From NCBI GenBank assembly GCA_024644045.1, contig JAHELT010000014.1, positions 1-48,693 on the forward strand: DNA of 48,693 nt, in the 5' to 3' direction. The stretch comes from Chromatiales bacterium. Lineage in GTDB: Bacteria; Pseudomonadota; Gammaproteobacteria; JAHELT01. A program made the translations under genes and the position numbers. This document shows positions 16,342 to 24,714 of the stretch, piece by piece (the first letter of the stretch is position 1; each line of letters starts with the position of its first letter). Under the pieces are notes generated by a model, which saw only the letters and a program-made list of their open reading frames with translations, made no database searches and was not told the origin of the DNA.

Positions 16342-17601
16342 CTAGATCTCGGCGCCGAGCAGGGTTTCCTCGAACGGAAACCGCGACAAGCGCTCGTGGC
16401 CGTCCTCGGTCACGAGCACCTGCTCCTCGAGCTTGACGCCCTCGCTGCCGCCGACTTCGCCGACGTAACTTTCGACGCACATGCACATGCCGGGCTCGAG
16501 CACCCCCGGATATGCGTACTCGCGGTCGTCCGGGTAGAAGATCGCGGGCCACTCGTCGGACATTCCGATGCCGTGCATCATGACGGGGTAGCGCCGCGCC
16601 CGGAAGCGTTCCGGCTGGCGGTAACCGCGCTCGGTGAGCTCGAGGAACGCCATACCCGGGCGCATCAGCTCCAGGTTAGTGTGAATTTCCGTCCAGGCGC
16701 GCGTGTAGAGCTCACGCTGATAGGCGCTGGGTTTACCCGGACCGGAAAACAGCGCGCGTGAGATGTCCGCGCCATACCCGAACGGCCCGACCATGTCGGT
16801 GTCGAAACACACGAGCTCGCCGGGCCGGATAATGCGCGATGAGGCTTCCTGCAGCCAGGGGTTCGTGCGGTCGCCGGAGGCCAGCAGACGGCATTCGTTC
16901 CAGTCGCCGCCCGCTTCGATGTTGGCCTGCCACAGATAGCTCCACAGCTGCACTTCAGTCATCCCTGGCCGCAGGTTCTCGCGCATCCGGTGAATTCCGT
17001 CCTCAGCAGCCGCGATGGCCGCGTTCATGCAGAGGATCTCTTCCGGCGACTTGATGTTGCGGGCCGCCTCGATCACGTCAGCGCCGTCCACCACTTCGAC
17101 GCCGAGCTGCTGATACGCGGCCGGGGCGCGGGTGCCGGCGCGCTCCACAGCGAGCCGGCGACTGCCGCCGCCGTGCCGATCGAGCAGATCGGCGATCTGT
17201 GCCGCCCACCGGCCGTACCACTCGGCGGCCCGCTCCCCGGCAAACATGTACGACAGGGGCAAGGCATCGTCGCGCACTTCGTCAATCGTGCCCAGTTCAC
17301 TCACCGCCCGGCGCCCCGGATCGCTGTCGAAGTACACCACCGGCCCGCTGGCCGGGATGAACAGGTAGCCGGACAGGATGTGGGTCTGGAAAATGGCACA
17401 GTTGCGCACGCCGCTGGCGTAGCGGATCGAGTAGGGGCTCAACAGCACGCAGGCGGCGCAGTCGCGCGCCAGCAGCTGTTCGCGCACTCTTGCCAGGCGG
17501 TAGGCGCGCATCGCGGCGAGATCGATCGCCGCTTCGGTATCCGTCAGCGAGAGCGGAGGCGTAGTGCGGGCCGCCTCGCGCAACGTCATCTTGCGCTGCA
17601 T
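16342..17601 (-). CDS. dddP: M24-fold DddP-like protein, candidate DMSP lyase
   Basis: A 419-residue creatinase/prolidase-fold protein that departs from ordinary M24 peptidases in the way DddP does. Candidate metal ligands are D267, D269, D279, H343, E377 and E392. D349 and Y338 stand where the proposed DddP catalytic residues do. The spacings match those I recall for Ruegeria DddP (D295, D297, D307, Y366, H371, D377, E406, E421) with a constant offset of 28-29. Further shared stretches are RLLASGDRTNPWLQE, MHGIGMSDEWP and VESYVGEVGG. DddP cleaves dimethylsulfoniopropionate to DMS and acrylate. I start at the ATG at 17601, which has GGAGCT upstream. A peptidase role remains possible, and activity is inferred from residues only. 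Confidence 0.75.
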   Translation of the reverse strand: MQRKMTLREAARTTPPLSLTDTEAAIDLAAMRAYRLARVREQLLARDCAACVLLSPYSIRYASGVRNCAIFQTHILSGYLFIPASGPVVYFDSDPGRRAVSELGTIDEVRDDALPLSYMFAGERAAEWYGRWAAQIADLLDRHGGGSRRLAVERAGTRAPAAYQQLGVEVVDGADVIEAARNIKSPEEILCMNAAIAAAEDGIHRMRENLRPGMTEVQLWSYLWQANIEAGGDWNECRLLASGDRTNPWLQEASSRIIRPGELVCFDTDMVGPFGYGADISRALFSGPGKPSAYQRELYTRAWTEIHTNLELMRPGMAFLELTERGYRQPERFRARRYPVMMHGIGMSDEWPAIFYPDDREYAYPGVLEPGMCMCVESYVGEVGGSEGVKLEEQVLVTEDGHERLSRFPFEETLLGAEI

Positions 17602-17844
17602 TGAAGAGCTCCATGAACGGGTAGCTGGCCGCAGTGTGCCTGATCGAGAAAGCGCGACCAAACACATTTTCTAACCGCGCCACAGCAGCTTTTACGAACC
17701 AGTTTTATTCCGTGCATTGTAAAACTTCTCGACAAGCGGGTAAGGCGAGCTGCCCTGCAGCGCACAACAATTGCAAATGCCGGCGAACTGCTATCTCATT
17801 GCACCATCCGACGCGGCCCCCGTGCGCCGCTGTGATTAACCCTG

Positions 17845-18660
17845 ATGGAGTCCCGAGTTTTGACCAACGAGCTGCTCGACCTCGCACGCTACCCGATACA
17901 CCTGCTGGAAGAAGACGCCGGCCAGGATCTGGTGGCGGACAGCCGCGATGAGCTGCTCACGCAAGGGACGTTCCACCTGCCGGGCTTCCTCCTCCCGGGC
18001 GCATTACGCGATTGCGTAGGCGAACTGGAACAACGCTTCGACAACGCCTACCGGCATGCCCAGGAGCATGACATTTACTTCGCCAGGCAGCCTCTGCAGC
18101 CGCCACCGCCGCCCGGCGTACAGCAAAAGCTCACCACCCGCCACTACACCCTGACCTGCGACCAGCTGGCCGGGACGGTCATCCGCCGCGTCTATGAATG
18201 GCAGCCATTGTGCGACTTCCTCGCGCAGGTGTTCGACACGAGCAGGCTGTACCCGATGGCCGATCCGCTGGCGCGGCTGAACGTAATGGGCTACGTGGAC
18301 GGTGATCGGCTGGGATGGCACTTCGACCGTGCAAAGTACACCGTCACGCTCGCGCTGCAGGAAGCCGCCGAAGGCGGGTTGTTCCAGTACCGTCGCAATC
18401 TGCGCAGCGACGCGGACCCGAACTACGACGGGGTGATCCGCCTGCTCGCCGGCCACGACGAGGAGATCGACACGCTGCCGTTGCCCGCCGGTACGCTCAA
18501 CGTGTTCGCCGGACGCTACTCGCCGCACTGTACTACGCCGGTGCAGGGCGATGTGATGCGCATGGTCGCGGTGCTCAGCTTCGTCGACGAGCCCGACTAC
18601 CGGTTCAGCGCCCAGGACCGCCGCCAGTTCTACGGACGCGCCGAGCCGGTGTCCGCCTGA
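17845..18660 (+). CDS. Fe(II)/2-oxoglutarate-dependent oxygenase
   Basis: A 271-residue protein with the double-stranded beta-helix iron triad H159-x-D161 (GWHFD) and H228 (SPHCTTP). R239 is placed to bind 2-oxoglutarate. The hydrophobic strands VTLALQEAA and LNVFAGRYSPH bracket the site. It hydroxylates or otherwise oxidises an unknown small molecule. The start is uncertain: ATG at 17845 lacks a ribosome site, while TTG at 17860 has GGAG nine bases before it. It is followed by a small unknown gene and a DAO-type flavoprotein on the same strand, perhaps an amine or amino-acid oxidation unit. Confidence 0.85.
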   Translation: MESRVLTNELLDLARYPIHLLEEDAGQDLVADSRDELLTQGTFHLPGFLLPGALRDCVGELEQRFDNAYRHAQEHDIYFARQPLQPPPPPGVQQKLTTRHYTLTCDQLAGTVIRRVYEWQPLCDFLAQVFDTSRLYPMADPLARLNVMGYVDGDRLGWHFDRAKYTVTLALQEAAEGGLFQYRRNLRSDADPNYDGVIRLLAGHDEEIDTLPLPAGTLNVFAGRYSPHCTTPVQGDVMRMVAVLSFVDEPDYRFSAQDRRQFYGRAEPVSA

Positions 18661-18768
18661 GACGCCTTCGGCCGCGAGGTCGGCGCACGGCGGAAAATCC
18701 GGCTCGGCCGCTGGTTCGATCGTGGCTTCTCTGCCGGACGCGGCCTTGTCCGGTCAATGGAGAATTGC

Positions 18769-19053
18769 ATGGGGCTCGGACTTACGCTCGTCAATGCCGA
18801 CCTGGTGACTCCTGCTCACCGGTGCGACACGGCGCTGCAGCTCAGCGGCAGCCCGGAGGCATGGGCCAGGACCGCGCACGGCGCCGCGAGCCCGGCCGAT
18901 GCGCTGGTAGCGCTGCGCTTTGGCACCCAGGTGGACGGCGACCTCGATATCGTCTCCTGCAACGCTGAGAAGTCCGGCGGCGAGCCTTGCCTGCTGGAGG
19001 CGCTGGCGCAGTTCGTGCGCCCGGGCTCGACCAACGCGACTGGTTGGCGCTGA
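18769..19053 (+). CDS. Small hypothetical protein between 2OG oxygenase and flavoprotein
   Basis: A 94-residue frame from the ATG at 18769, seven bases after GGAG, ending two bases before the ATG of the flavoprotein. The tight join argues for a real gene. The sequence (MGLGLTLVNADLVTPAHRCD ... LDIVSCNAEKSGGEPCLLEA) has no TM segment, signal peptide or motif I recognise. It may help the neighbouring oxidase, but nothing in the residues says how. Confidence 0.5.
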   Translation: MGLGLTLVNADLVTPAHRCDTALQLSGSPEAWARTAHGAASPADALVALRFGTQVDGDLDIVSCNAEKSGGEPCLLEALAQFVRPGSTNATGWR

Positions 19054-19055
19054 CA

Positions 19056-20141
19056 ATGCGCGTGGCAATACTCGGCGCCGGTGTCATCGGGAGCGCGATC
19101 GCCTACTATCTGGCGCTGCGCGGCATCGGTGCACTGATAATCGAGCGCACGGGCGTGGCCTGCGCGGCCTCGGGTAAATCGGGCGGCTTCCTCGCGCGCG
19201 ACTGGTGCCGCGGCCAGGCCCAGGAGGCGCTGGCCGAATTCAGCTTCGATCTTCACACGGACCTGGCGGCCGGGTTCGGCGATGCCTACGGGTACCGTCG
19301 CGTGGATACCTTCGCTGCCGCCACGTCGGAACGCCGCGCCCGCGCACCGCGCGCCGGCGGCGCCCCGGCGGCCTGGATGGACGGCACGTACGCCTTGCAG
19401 CAGCTTGGCGATACCAACAGCACCGCGCAGCTCCACCCGGCCCGCTTCACCGAGACGCTGCTCGATGCCGCGTGCGACCAGGGCGCCCGGTTGCACAAAG
19501 GCACGGTCGAGGAGATCGTCACGCAGGCGGGCAAAGTGAGCGCAGTGATGGTCGACGGCAAGCGTATCGCTGTCGACCGTGTGGTCGTGGCCATGGGGCC
19601 CTGGAGCGTGCTGGCGGCGCAGTGGTTGCCGCTGCCCGCCGTCTACGGCCTCAAAGGTTACAGCATCGTTCTCCGACCCACGGCACCGTTGCCGGCACAC
19701 GCGCTGTTTCTCGATCACGAGGACGAGGCCGGCGAGACTCATGCGCCGGAGCTGATCACGCGCGCAGACGGCGACGTTTACGTTTGCGGATTCTCAGATA
19801 CCGCGGCGCTGCCGCTGTCGCCCGCCGACGTGAGCGTCGACGATCAGGCCTGCGACCGGCTGGCCGAGATGGCGGCCGGCGTGTCCAGTCGGCTGCAGGG
19901 CGCTTCGGTGGTTGCCAGGCAGGCCTGCTATCGCCCTATCTGCGAGGACGCGATGCCGCTGATCGGCGCCATTCCTGATACTGAAGGCGCTTACGTGGCG
20001 ACCGGTCACAACTGCTGGGGCATGCTCAATGCACCGGGCACAGGATACGCCGTAGCAGAGCTGATCACGCAGGCCGACACCACCGTGCCGATGGTTTCCG
20101 CCCTCGGCCCGGCACGCCTCGGCACGCTGCGCTTCGCCTGA
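19056..20141 (+). CDS. FAD-dependent oxidoreductase (DAO family)
   Basis: A 361-residue flavoprotein of the D-amino acid oxidase fold. The FAD site is ILGAGVIGSAIAYYL at 5-19 with the acidic partner ERTG. ACAASGKSGGF follows, and GHNCWGMLNAPGTGYAVAEL near the C-terminus closes the FAD domain. I use the ATG at 19056, directly before the Rossmann strand. Likely reaction: oxidation of an amine, amino acid or N-methyl amino acid with transfer to O2 or a carrier. It is the last gene of the 17845-20141 group and faces the MITE and the outer-membrane gene. Confidence 0.9.
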   Translation: MRVAILGAGVIGSAIAYYLALRGIGALIIERTGVACAASGKSGGFLARDWCRGQAQEALAEFSFDLHTDLAAGFGDAYGYRRVDTFAAATSERRARAPRAGGAPAAWMDGTYALQQLGDTNSTAQLHPARFTETLLDAACDQGARLHKGTVEEIVTQAGKVSAVMVDGKRIAVDRVVVAMGPWSVLAAQWLPLPAVYGLKGYSIVLRPTAPLPAHALFLDHEDEAGETHAPELITRADGDVYVCGFSDTAALPLSPADVSVDDQACDRLAEMAAGVSSRLQGASVVARQACYRPICEDAMPLIGAIPDTEGAYVATGHNCWGMLNAPGTGYAVAELITQADTTVPMVSALGPARLGTLRFA

Positions 20142-20197
20142 GTCAGGCGACCGCTGATCGAATACCGGCGCTGGTCTGGTCTCGAACGCGCGCAGCT

Positions 20198-20471
20198 AGT
20201 GTGCTGTCCCGTAAATAACGTGCAATTCTGAGCGCGTGTCGCGGGTCAGGACAAGACGTCGTCGTGAAAGTAATAGCCGTCGCTATTGCTGCTGTCATGG
20301 CACGCGACACACGCTCCCGTCGTCTACAGATCGATCAGTTGGGCGCGCCGCCAAGGCCCATCTGCGGTGTTACGCGCTCAAACCCTAGCCGGGCTATGCT
20401 TTCTCACGCAAGCCTTGCAGCCGAACCTCGGCGGCACGCAGAATTACACGTTATTCACGGGACAGCACACT
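20198..20471. mobile_element. MITE copy 1 (274 bp) with about 33-bp terminal inverted repeats
   Basis: The ends AGTGTGCTGTCCCGTAAATA and its near-complement pair over about 33 bases with two mismatches. A second copy lies at 46546-46830. The two are over 90% alike by eye, differing mainly by a 12-base indel near the middle. It has no credible gene and no clear target duplication. It sits between convergent genes. Its right end (CACACTAG) supplies the TAG stop codon of the minus-strand outer-membrane gene. The parent transposon family was not identified. Confidence 0.85.
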
Positions 20472-21024
20472 AGAACCGCTGAACGAACCCGATCGAGTAG
20501 AACACGATATCTTCCTTGTCGACGGGAATGAAATCGACTTCAAAACGCAGCGACGACTTCCCGCCGACCCCGTAGGTACCACCGAAACCGAAAAAGCCTT
20601 CGTTACCCGAGTCGCTGATCGTGCTGCCGCCGGCGGGGGTGGTGTCACGGTCGTAGTCGAGCACACCCAGTTTGCCGAACACGCTCGCATCAGAGCGCAG
20701 GTTGAGCGAGCCCACCAGGCTCAGGTACAACGCCGACACCTCGACCGCCGCCGTGTTGTTCGCTGCCTCTCCGAGATTCAGCCAGCCCAGCTCGGCGGCG
20801 AACACCTCGGTGAACGCGTAGCCGCCGAACACCCCGAAGCCGACGTCCGAGTCGCTCGCCTTGTCGTAGTCCGCGAGGCCGCCCGCGCCGCCGACATAGA
20901 ACTCCCCGCCACCCGAGCCGGCCCGTGTAACGGTTATGTCGCTCGACACGGTCTGCGCGGACAGCGGCAACGCGAGCAGCCCAAGGCTGCTCAACAGCAG
21001 TGTTTGAATTACACGCCTCATCAT
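20470..21024 (-). CDS. Small outer-membrane beta-barrel protein (OmpA/opacity-like)
   Basis: A 184-residue secreted protein. The signal peptide covers about 1-24 (VIQTLLLSSLGLLALPLSAQ). The rest alternates polar and hydrophobic residues in strands such as GEFYVGGAGGLADYD, FGVFGGYAFT and ALYLSLVGSLNL, and ends in Phe (FVQRF), the usual barrel signature. The length fits an eight-stranded barrel. AAGGAG precedes the double ATG. The stop codon overlaps the MITE end, so the original last residues may have been altered by insertion, although the terminal Phe is kept. The function is unknown. Confidence 0.85.
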   Translation of the reverse strand: MMRRVIQTLLLSSLGLLALPLSAQTVSSDITVTRAGSGGGEFYVGGAGGLADYDKASDSDVGFGVFGGYAFTEVFAAELGWLNLGEAANNTAAVEVSALYLSLVGSLNLRSDASVFGKLGVLDYDRDTTPAGGSTISDSGNEGFFGFGGTYGVGGKSSLRFEVDFIPVDKEDIVFYSIGFVQRF

Positions 21025-21202
21025 CCATTCTCCTTGATATCCGGACCTGTGCAGCCGCCCCACACGGGAGCCGCGGCAATGCCCGTTACCACCGGCCGGC
21101 AGGGGGAACGCGACCGCCGCCGACTCTACTGGCCTAGATCAACGTCGAGCGGGTACTGCGGGCGGTTCTTACCTTCAACCCGTTACGCAGCACGCGTTTC
21201 GC

Positions 21203-21808
21203 TCACAAACCGAACAGCGACTTCTTCGCCGTCTTGCGGATTTCCTTTTCGTCGGCCCATTCGACCAGGCCCGACTCCACGTTCATCACTTTCAAAGTGA
21301 ACTTGTAGTAGACGTCCTTGGTGCTGCCGTCCCGTTTAACGATGCTGGAGAGGTTACCGTACATCATGAACTCCGCACCAATCTGGCGACCGCGCTTGAC
21401 CGCCGACTCATCGCTGACGTTACCGCTTTCGAGCTGGTACTGGAGCTGCTTTTCCAGCGCCGCCACTTTGTTCATGTCGACGAAGCGAAACTTGCCGGAG
21501 CGCAGCAGGCGGCTGGATATGGTATCGGTTACCGACTCAGTGTCGATGTGTTCCGAAGTCTTGTTTTTGACCTTCTCGACAAACATCACCGGTCGGCGCT
21601 GGGCAGTGATCTCGACGATGGGCGGAAACGTCAGTAACGAGTCGACCATGGTGGTCGCGATCTGCTGCAGATCCGTGGAGCCGAAATCGGCGGTGGTCGT
21701 TTCCACCCCACCGGCGTCGCCGTACTTAACACTCGTGCAGCCCGCGAGCGTAGCTGCGAACACTGCACTGGCCACTATCAGGCCGGTAGGCTTACTTAAC
21801 CGAAACAT
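21203..21808 (-). CDS. lpoB: Penicillin-binding protein activator LpoB-like lipoprotein
   Basis: A 201-residue lipoprotein with lipobox TLAGCTS (Cys at 24). The body matches LpoB: a disordered stretch, then RPVMFVEKVKNKTSEHID, ISSRLLRSGKFRFVD, QIGAEFMMYGNLSSIVKRDG and YYKFTLKVMNVESGLVEWAD. In Enterobacteria LpoB sits in the outer membrane and activates PBP1B for peptidoglycan synthesis. It is the last gene of a COG3014-YcfL-LpoB operon, and its ATG overlaps the YcfL stop by one base (TAATG). Confidence 0.9.
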   Translation of the reverse strand: MFRLSKPTGLIVASAVFAATLAGCTSVKYGDAGGVETTTADFGSTDLQQIATTMVDSLLTFPPIVEITAQRRPVMFVEKVKNKTSEHIDTESVTDTISSRLLRSGKFRFVDMNKVAALEKQLQYQLESGNVSDESAVKRGRQIGAEFMMYGNLSSIVKRDGSTKDVYYKFTLKVMNVESGLVEWADEKEIRKTAKKSLFGL

Positions 21809-22215
21809 TACAATTCCCTCACATTAACTTTGTAAGTCTTGACGGTCGGATTGGGGGCAAGCGCATGCATGCTCTTCTTGGCGAATCCGTTCAGCAGCAG
21901 CGGCGTCCAGTTGCCGGCGCCCGCCTCGACCTCGAAGTTTTCGTCGTCATACCAGGAAAACCGGTACTGGATCTTCTTGTCCGAACCGGTCAGGTTCGCG
22001 AGCACGACGTTGACCTCCAGAAGACCGCCGGTCACCCGCGTGTTCATGTCCTGGATGATCACGTCGCTGGCCAGGGCTTCGTTGTAAATCACCAGATGCT
22101 TGGCGAACTCCGCATCGGCCCCGGGTCTTCCGGTCGCTTCCATGCCGGACGTAGTACAGCCCGCTGTCAGCATGAGCAACGCAGCCAGCGCCGCTACTGA
22201 ACTTAACTGTTTCAT
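21808..22215 (-). CDS. ycfL: YcfL family lipoprotein (DUF1425)
   Basis: A 135-residue lipoprotein with lipobox LTAGCTTS (Cys near 20). VNVVLANLTGSDKKIQYRFS and WYDDENFEVE are typical of the YcfL beta-sandwich. It neighbours lpoB in many gammaproteobacteria. Its role is unknown but probably tied to envelope assembly. The ATG at 22215 has GGGAGGG upstream, and the longer frame overlaps the preceding gene. Confidence 0.88.
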   Translation of the reverse strand: MKQLSSVAALAALLMLTAGCTTSGMEATGRPGADAEFAKHLVIYNEALASDVIIQDMNTRVTGGLLEVNVVLANLTGSDKKIQYRFSWYDDENFEVEAGAGNWTPLLLNGFAKKSMHALAPNPTVKTYKVNVREL

Positions 22216-22246
22216 GATTTCCCTCCCGCTGGGTAGCAACACACTA

Positions 22247-23671
22247 TCATAGAACAATTGATGAAACCCGTATGGCACGGCCGGTGTAAACGACATGTAA
22301 CAGGGTCTTGCGCTGTTTGTCGATATCCACGGTTACCCGGTCACTGGCACTGCCGGAGCGCAGCAACAGCGTATGTTTCCCGGGCTGCAGCGGCGTGCGA
22401 AAAACCTGCGCCTCGTTGGGTAAGGTCAGCCAGCCGCGCAGGTCGGCGTTCTCGGTTAGAAAGTTCAACACGTTGGAGGCAAAGGCACCGAAGTAGCCGA
22501 ACGTCTGACCGGCCTGTTTGGTCGTGTTTCGTTTGGCGGCAACGCGCAGGACCTGGCGTACCAGCATGCCGGGCAATTCCTCCTGCAGCGCCTTGGCCGC
22601 CAGCGCCTGCACGTTGACGATCGGGCTGGCCGTGCCGAGCGCTCGGGAATCGGCCAGGCTCACGCTTAGCAGCGGCGTGCGGCGCCATTCGTCGCGATAG
22701 ATCGGAAAAGCCACTGCGTAGAGCCCGTCGCGGATCGCGATCGGAATCTTTATCTCCTGCTTGGTCGGCACATAGCCGCTGTCGAAGAACACGATGAGCT
22801 CACCCCCGCGGGGGTCCGCAGCCGGCTCCTCGACCTTGAACTGCTTGCTGAACCGTTCGAGATCCTCGTTCATCGACAGGGCGCGCGCCAGGCGCAGGAC
22901 GTCGCGTTGCACAAAGGGGTTGTCCGGAAATATCTCCAGGGCCTTTTTGTAGTCGATGTAGGCATCGTTGGGCTTGTCGTCGAGTTCCCATATCACGCCT
23001 GACGCGTAGAACGTGTAGGCATTCTGGAAGGAGTTCTTGACCCGCCCGGCAGCGGCGCGCATGGTCGCGTACGACTCCATGAAATTCGGGTTCGACGCCA
23101 GTTCCGTTCGGTGGCGCTTCTCGAGTGCCGCCAGCTCGGCGTCGTGCGCGTCGAGCGCCAGCTCCTGCTGTTCGTTCGCTCGCCGGACCTCCACTGCGGC
23201 GGCCTCGACATTGCCGGAGAACAGGTAGTTGAGTGCCTGGTAGTGGTGCAGAAACACCCGCTCAAACGGTTTTTCGGCGTAGGGAATCGCATTGTCGTTC
23301 ACGAGTATCGACGCGCCGGTGGCGAACGATCCGCTGGCCGTGATACGCGCTTTGCGCTCGTTCGCCTCGATGGCGTCGATCGCCGCGGCGAAGTCCGCGG
23401 TGCTGGTCGGGTAGTCCCTGGCAACCTGGGCGGTGCGGCCGCGCTCCAGCAGGTAGAGTATCTTGTCGGCGCTGTTCCGGTATTTGTTCAGCTTTTCCTG
23501 CGCCGCCTGATACTGGCCGCTCTCTATCTGTTGCTTGATCGGCGCGATCTGGCTGGGGTAGGGAACAAACACTGCGGTGCTCGCGCAACCGCCGAGCAGC
23601 AGTACTGTCCCACACATCCAGCCGGCACGCTGCGGTGAAACCCGGCTGTTGTGCCAGGCGATCGCCATCAT
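22247..23671 (-). CDS. COG3014 family TPR lipoprotein
   Basis: A 474-residue protein with a lipobox LLLGGCAS (Cys near 29). Helical TPR-like repeats cover about 45-260 (YQAAQEKLNKYRNSADKILY, ALNYLFSGNVEAAAVEVRRA, PNDAYIDYKKALEIFPDNPF). The C-terminal beta-rich part includes GELIVFFDSGYVPTKQEI and LQPGKHTLLLRSG. It begins the three-gene lipoprotein operon with YcfL and LpoB. The same trio occurs in Vibrio and related bacteria. Function is unknown, and an envelope-assembly link is inferred from the company it keeps. Confidence 0.88.
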   Translation of the reverse strand: MMAIAWHNSRVSPQRAGWMCGTVLLLGGCASTAVFVPYPSQIAPIKQQIESGQYQAAQEKLNKYRNSADKILYLLERGRTAQVARDYPTSTADFAAAIDAIEANERKARITASGSFATGASILVNDNAIPYAEKPFERVFLHHYQALNYLFSGNVEAAAVEVRRANEQQELALDAHDAELAALEKRHRTELASNPNFMESYATMRAAAGRVKNSFQNAYTFYASGVIWELDDKPNDAYIDYKKALEIFPDNPFVQRDVLRLARALSMNEDLERFSKQFKVEEPAADPRGGELIVFFDSGYVPTKQEIKIPIAIRDGLYAVAFPIYRDEWRRTPLLSVSLADSRALGTASPIVNVQALAAKALQEELPGMLVRQVLRVAAKRNTTKQAGQTFGYFGAFASNVLNFLTENADLRGWLTLPNEAQVFRTPLQPGKHTLLLRSGSASDRVTVDIDKQRKTLLHVVYTGRAIRVSSIVL

Positions 23672-24054
23672 GCGTGCTCGCCGGCGATGGGGTCCCGCGT
23701 ACCGTCGCCGGCACGCGCACCATACCTGTCACCCGGAAACGTTGTATCCATCTAAACCTTCCCCAGCCTCGCACGACGCCCACCAGGGAGCCAGAATGCC
23801 AGTATAAACGCGCAAAACCGCTCTTCTCCGCCAGACGCAGCGGCCCACGTACTAGGTGGTGGCATTTGCCGGAAAATACAATGGCCTGCCTGCAGAAAGG
23901 GGGCCTGAGCTGCCCGCGCCGAGTCACCGGGCGCACGCGCACCGCCTGAGGGCGCAGTTTTTCGCGGAACGAACGGACGCGAGAAGCATCTATACTTACG
24001 ATGAGGGACGCGCGCGCCCGCTCGCCCGCCAACTCACCTGGGAGGAACCCGACG
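23672..24054. promoter_or_regulatory. Divergent intergenic region; possible -10 for rhodanese gene
   Basis: This 383-base gap separates divergent lipoprotein and rhodanese genes, so both promoters should lie here. TATACT at 23991-23996 is a good -10 candidate 59 bases before the rhodanese start, but no clear -35 accompanies it. Nothing else was recognised. Confidence 0.35.
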
Positions 24055-24474
24055 ATGTTTAGGCCCGTTCTTTACTGCTTGCTCCTGTGGAGCCTGTGTG
24101 CCCCGGCGACGGCCGAGGTGGTGCAGGCGAACAGCAAAAAGCTCGCGGAACTCATCGAGCAGGGCGTTCCGATCATCGATATCCGCACCGCGGGCGAGTG
24201 GAAAACCACCGGCGTCGTCAAGGACAGCCGGCTGATGACGTTTTTCGACGAGCAGGGCCGCTACGACATCCCGGGCTGGCTGACCCGGCTCGCCGACATC
24301 GCATCGCCGGGGCAGCCGGTTGCGATTATCTGCCAGAGCGGCTCGCGCAGCATGATGCTGACCCACTACCTCGACACCCGGGCCGGCTACAGCGGCGTGG
24401 TCAACGTCACCCGGGGGATCGGCGCCTGGATCGCGAAAGGCTACCCGACGGTGACGGCGCCCGCCAACCCCTGA
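24055..24474 (+). CDS. Periplasmic rhodanese-like sulfurtransferase
   Basis: A 139-residue single-domain rhodanese with an N-terminal signal peptide (about 1-20, VLYCLLLWSLCAPATA). PIIDIRTAGEWKTTGVV and the active loop CQSGSRS with C93 are canonical. It moves sulfane sulfur, for example from thiosulfate to cyanide or a thiol. GGGAGGAA lies upstream of the ATG. The neighbouring organosulfur genes make a role in sulfur handling plausible, but it is on the opposite strand from them. Confidence 0.9.
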   Translation: MFRPVLYCLLLWSLCAPATAEVVQANSKKLAELIEQGVPIIDIRTAGEWKTTGVVKDSRLMTFFDEQGRYDIPGWLTRLADIASPGQPVAIICQSGSRSMMLTHYLDTRAGYSGVVNVTRGIGAWIAKGYPTVTAPANP

Positions 24475-24498
24475 CGACCCGCGCAGCGCAAATAGACA

Positions 24499-24524
24499 CG
24501 GGGCCTGGAAGCCTCCAGACCCCG
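24499..24524. terminator. GC-rich hairpin, likely terminator of the minus-strand msm-like operon
   Basis: CGGGG-C-CTGGA pairs with TCCAG-A-CCCCG around an AGCC loop. On the minus strand it is preceded by CCTCCTC and followed by GTGTCTATTTG. A near twin with the same flanks follows the substrate-binding protein gene at 40256-40283. The 240 bases around it (24475-24714) hold no supported gene. Confidence 0.6.
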
Positions 24525-24714
24525 CAATATGAGGAGGAGGGATTGGGACGCCGACACCGGCGCCCGGAATGCAAACCAGGGCTGATCGGCCGTCCTTGTT
24601 TGTCCCAGCATCCCGGTCGCCCTGACGAGTCTGCCGAAGCCGGCGCCGGTAGGCAATGCGTAGTCGCCCTTACGCGGCACCACGTATACCGGTACGCCGA
24701 ACACGGCGGCCCCG

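Noticed and set aside
24441-24704. Possible 87-residue minus-strand gene after the cyclic nucleotide-binding protein gene
   Set aside because: It has no convincing ribosome site, runs through the 24499-24524 hairpin and overlaps the rhodanese gene tail. The composition looks like a chance frame.
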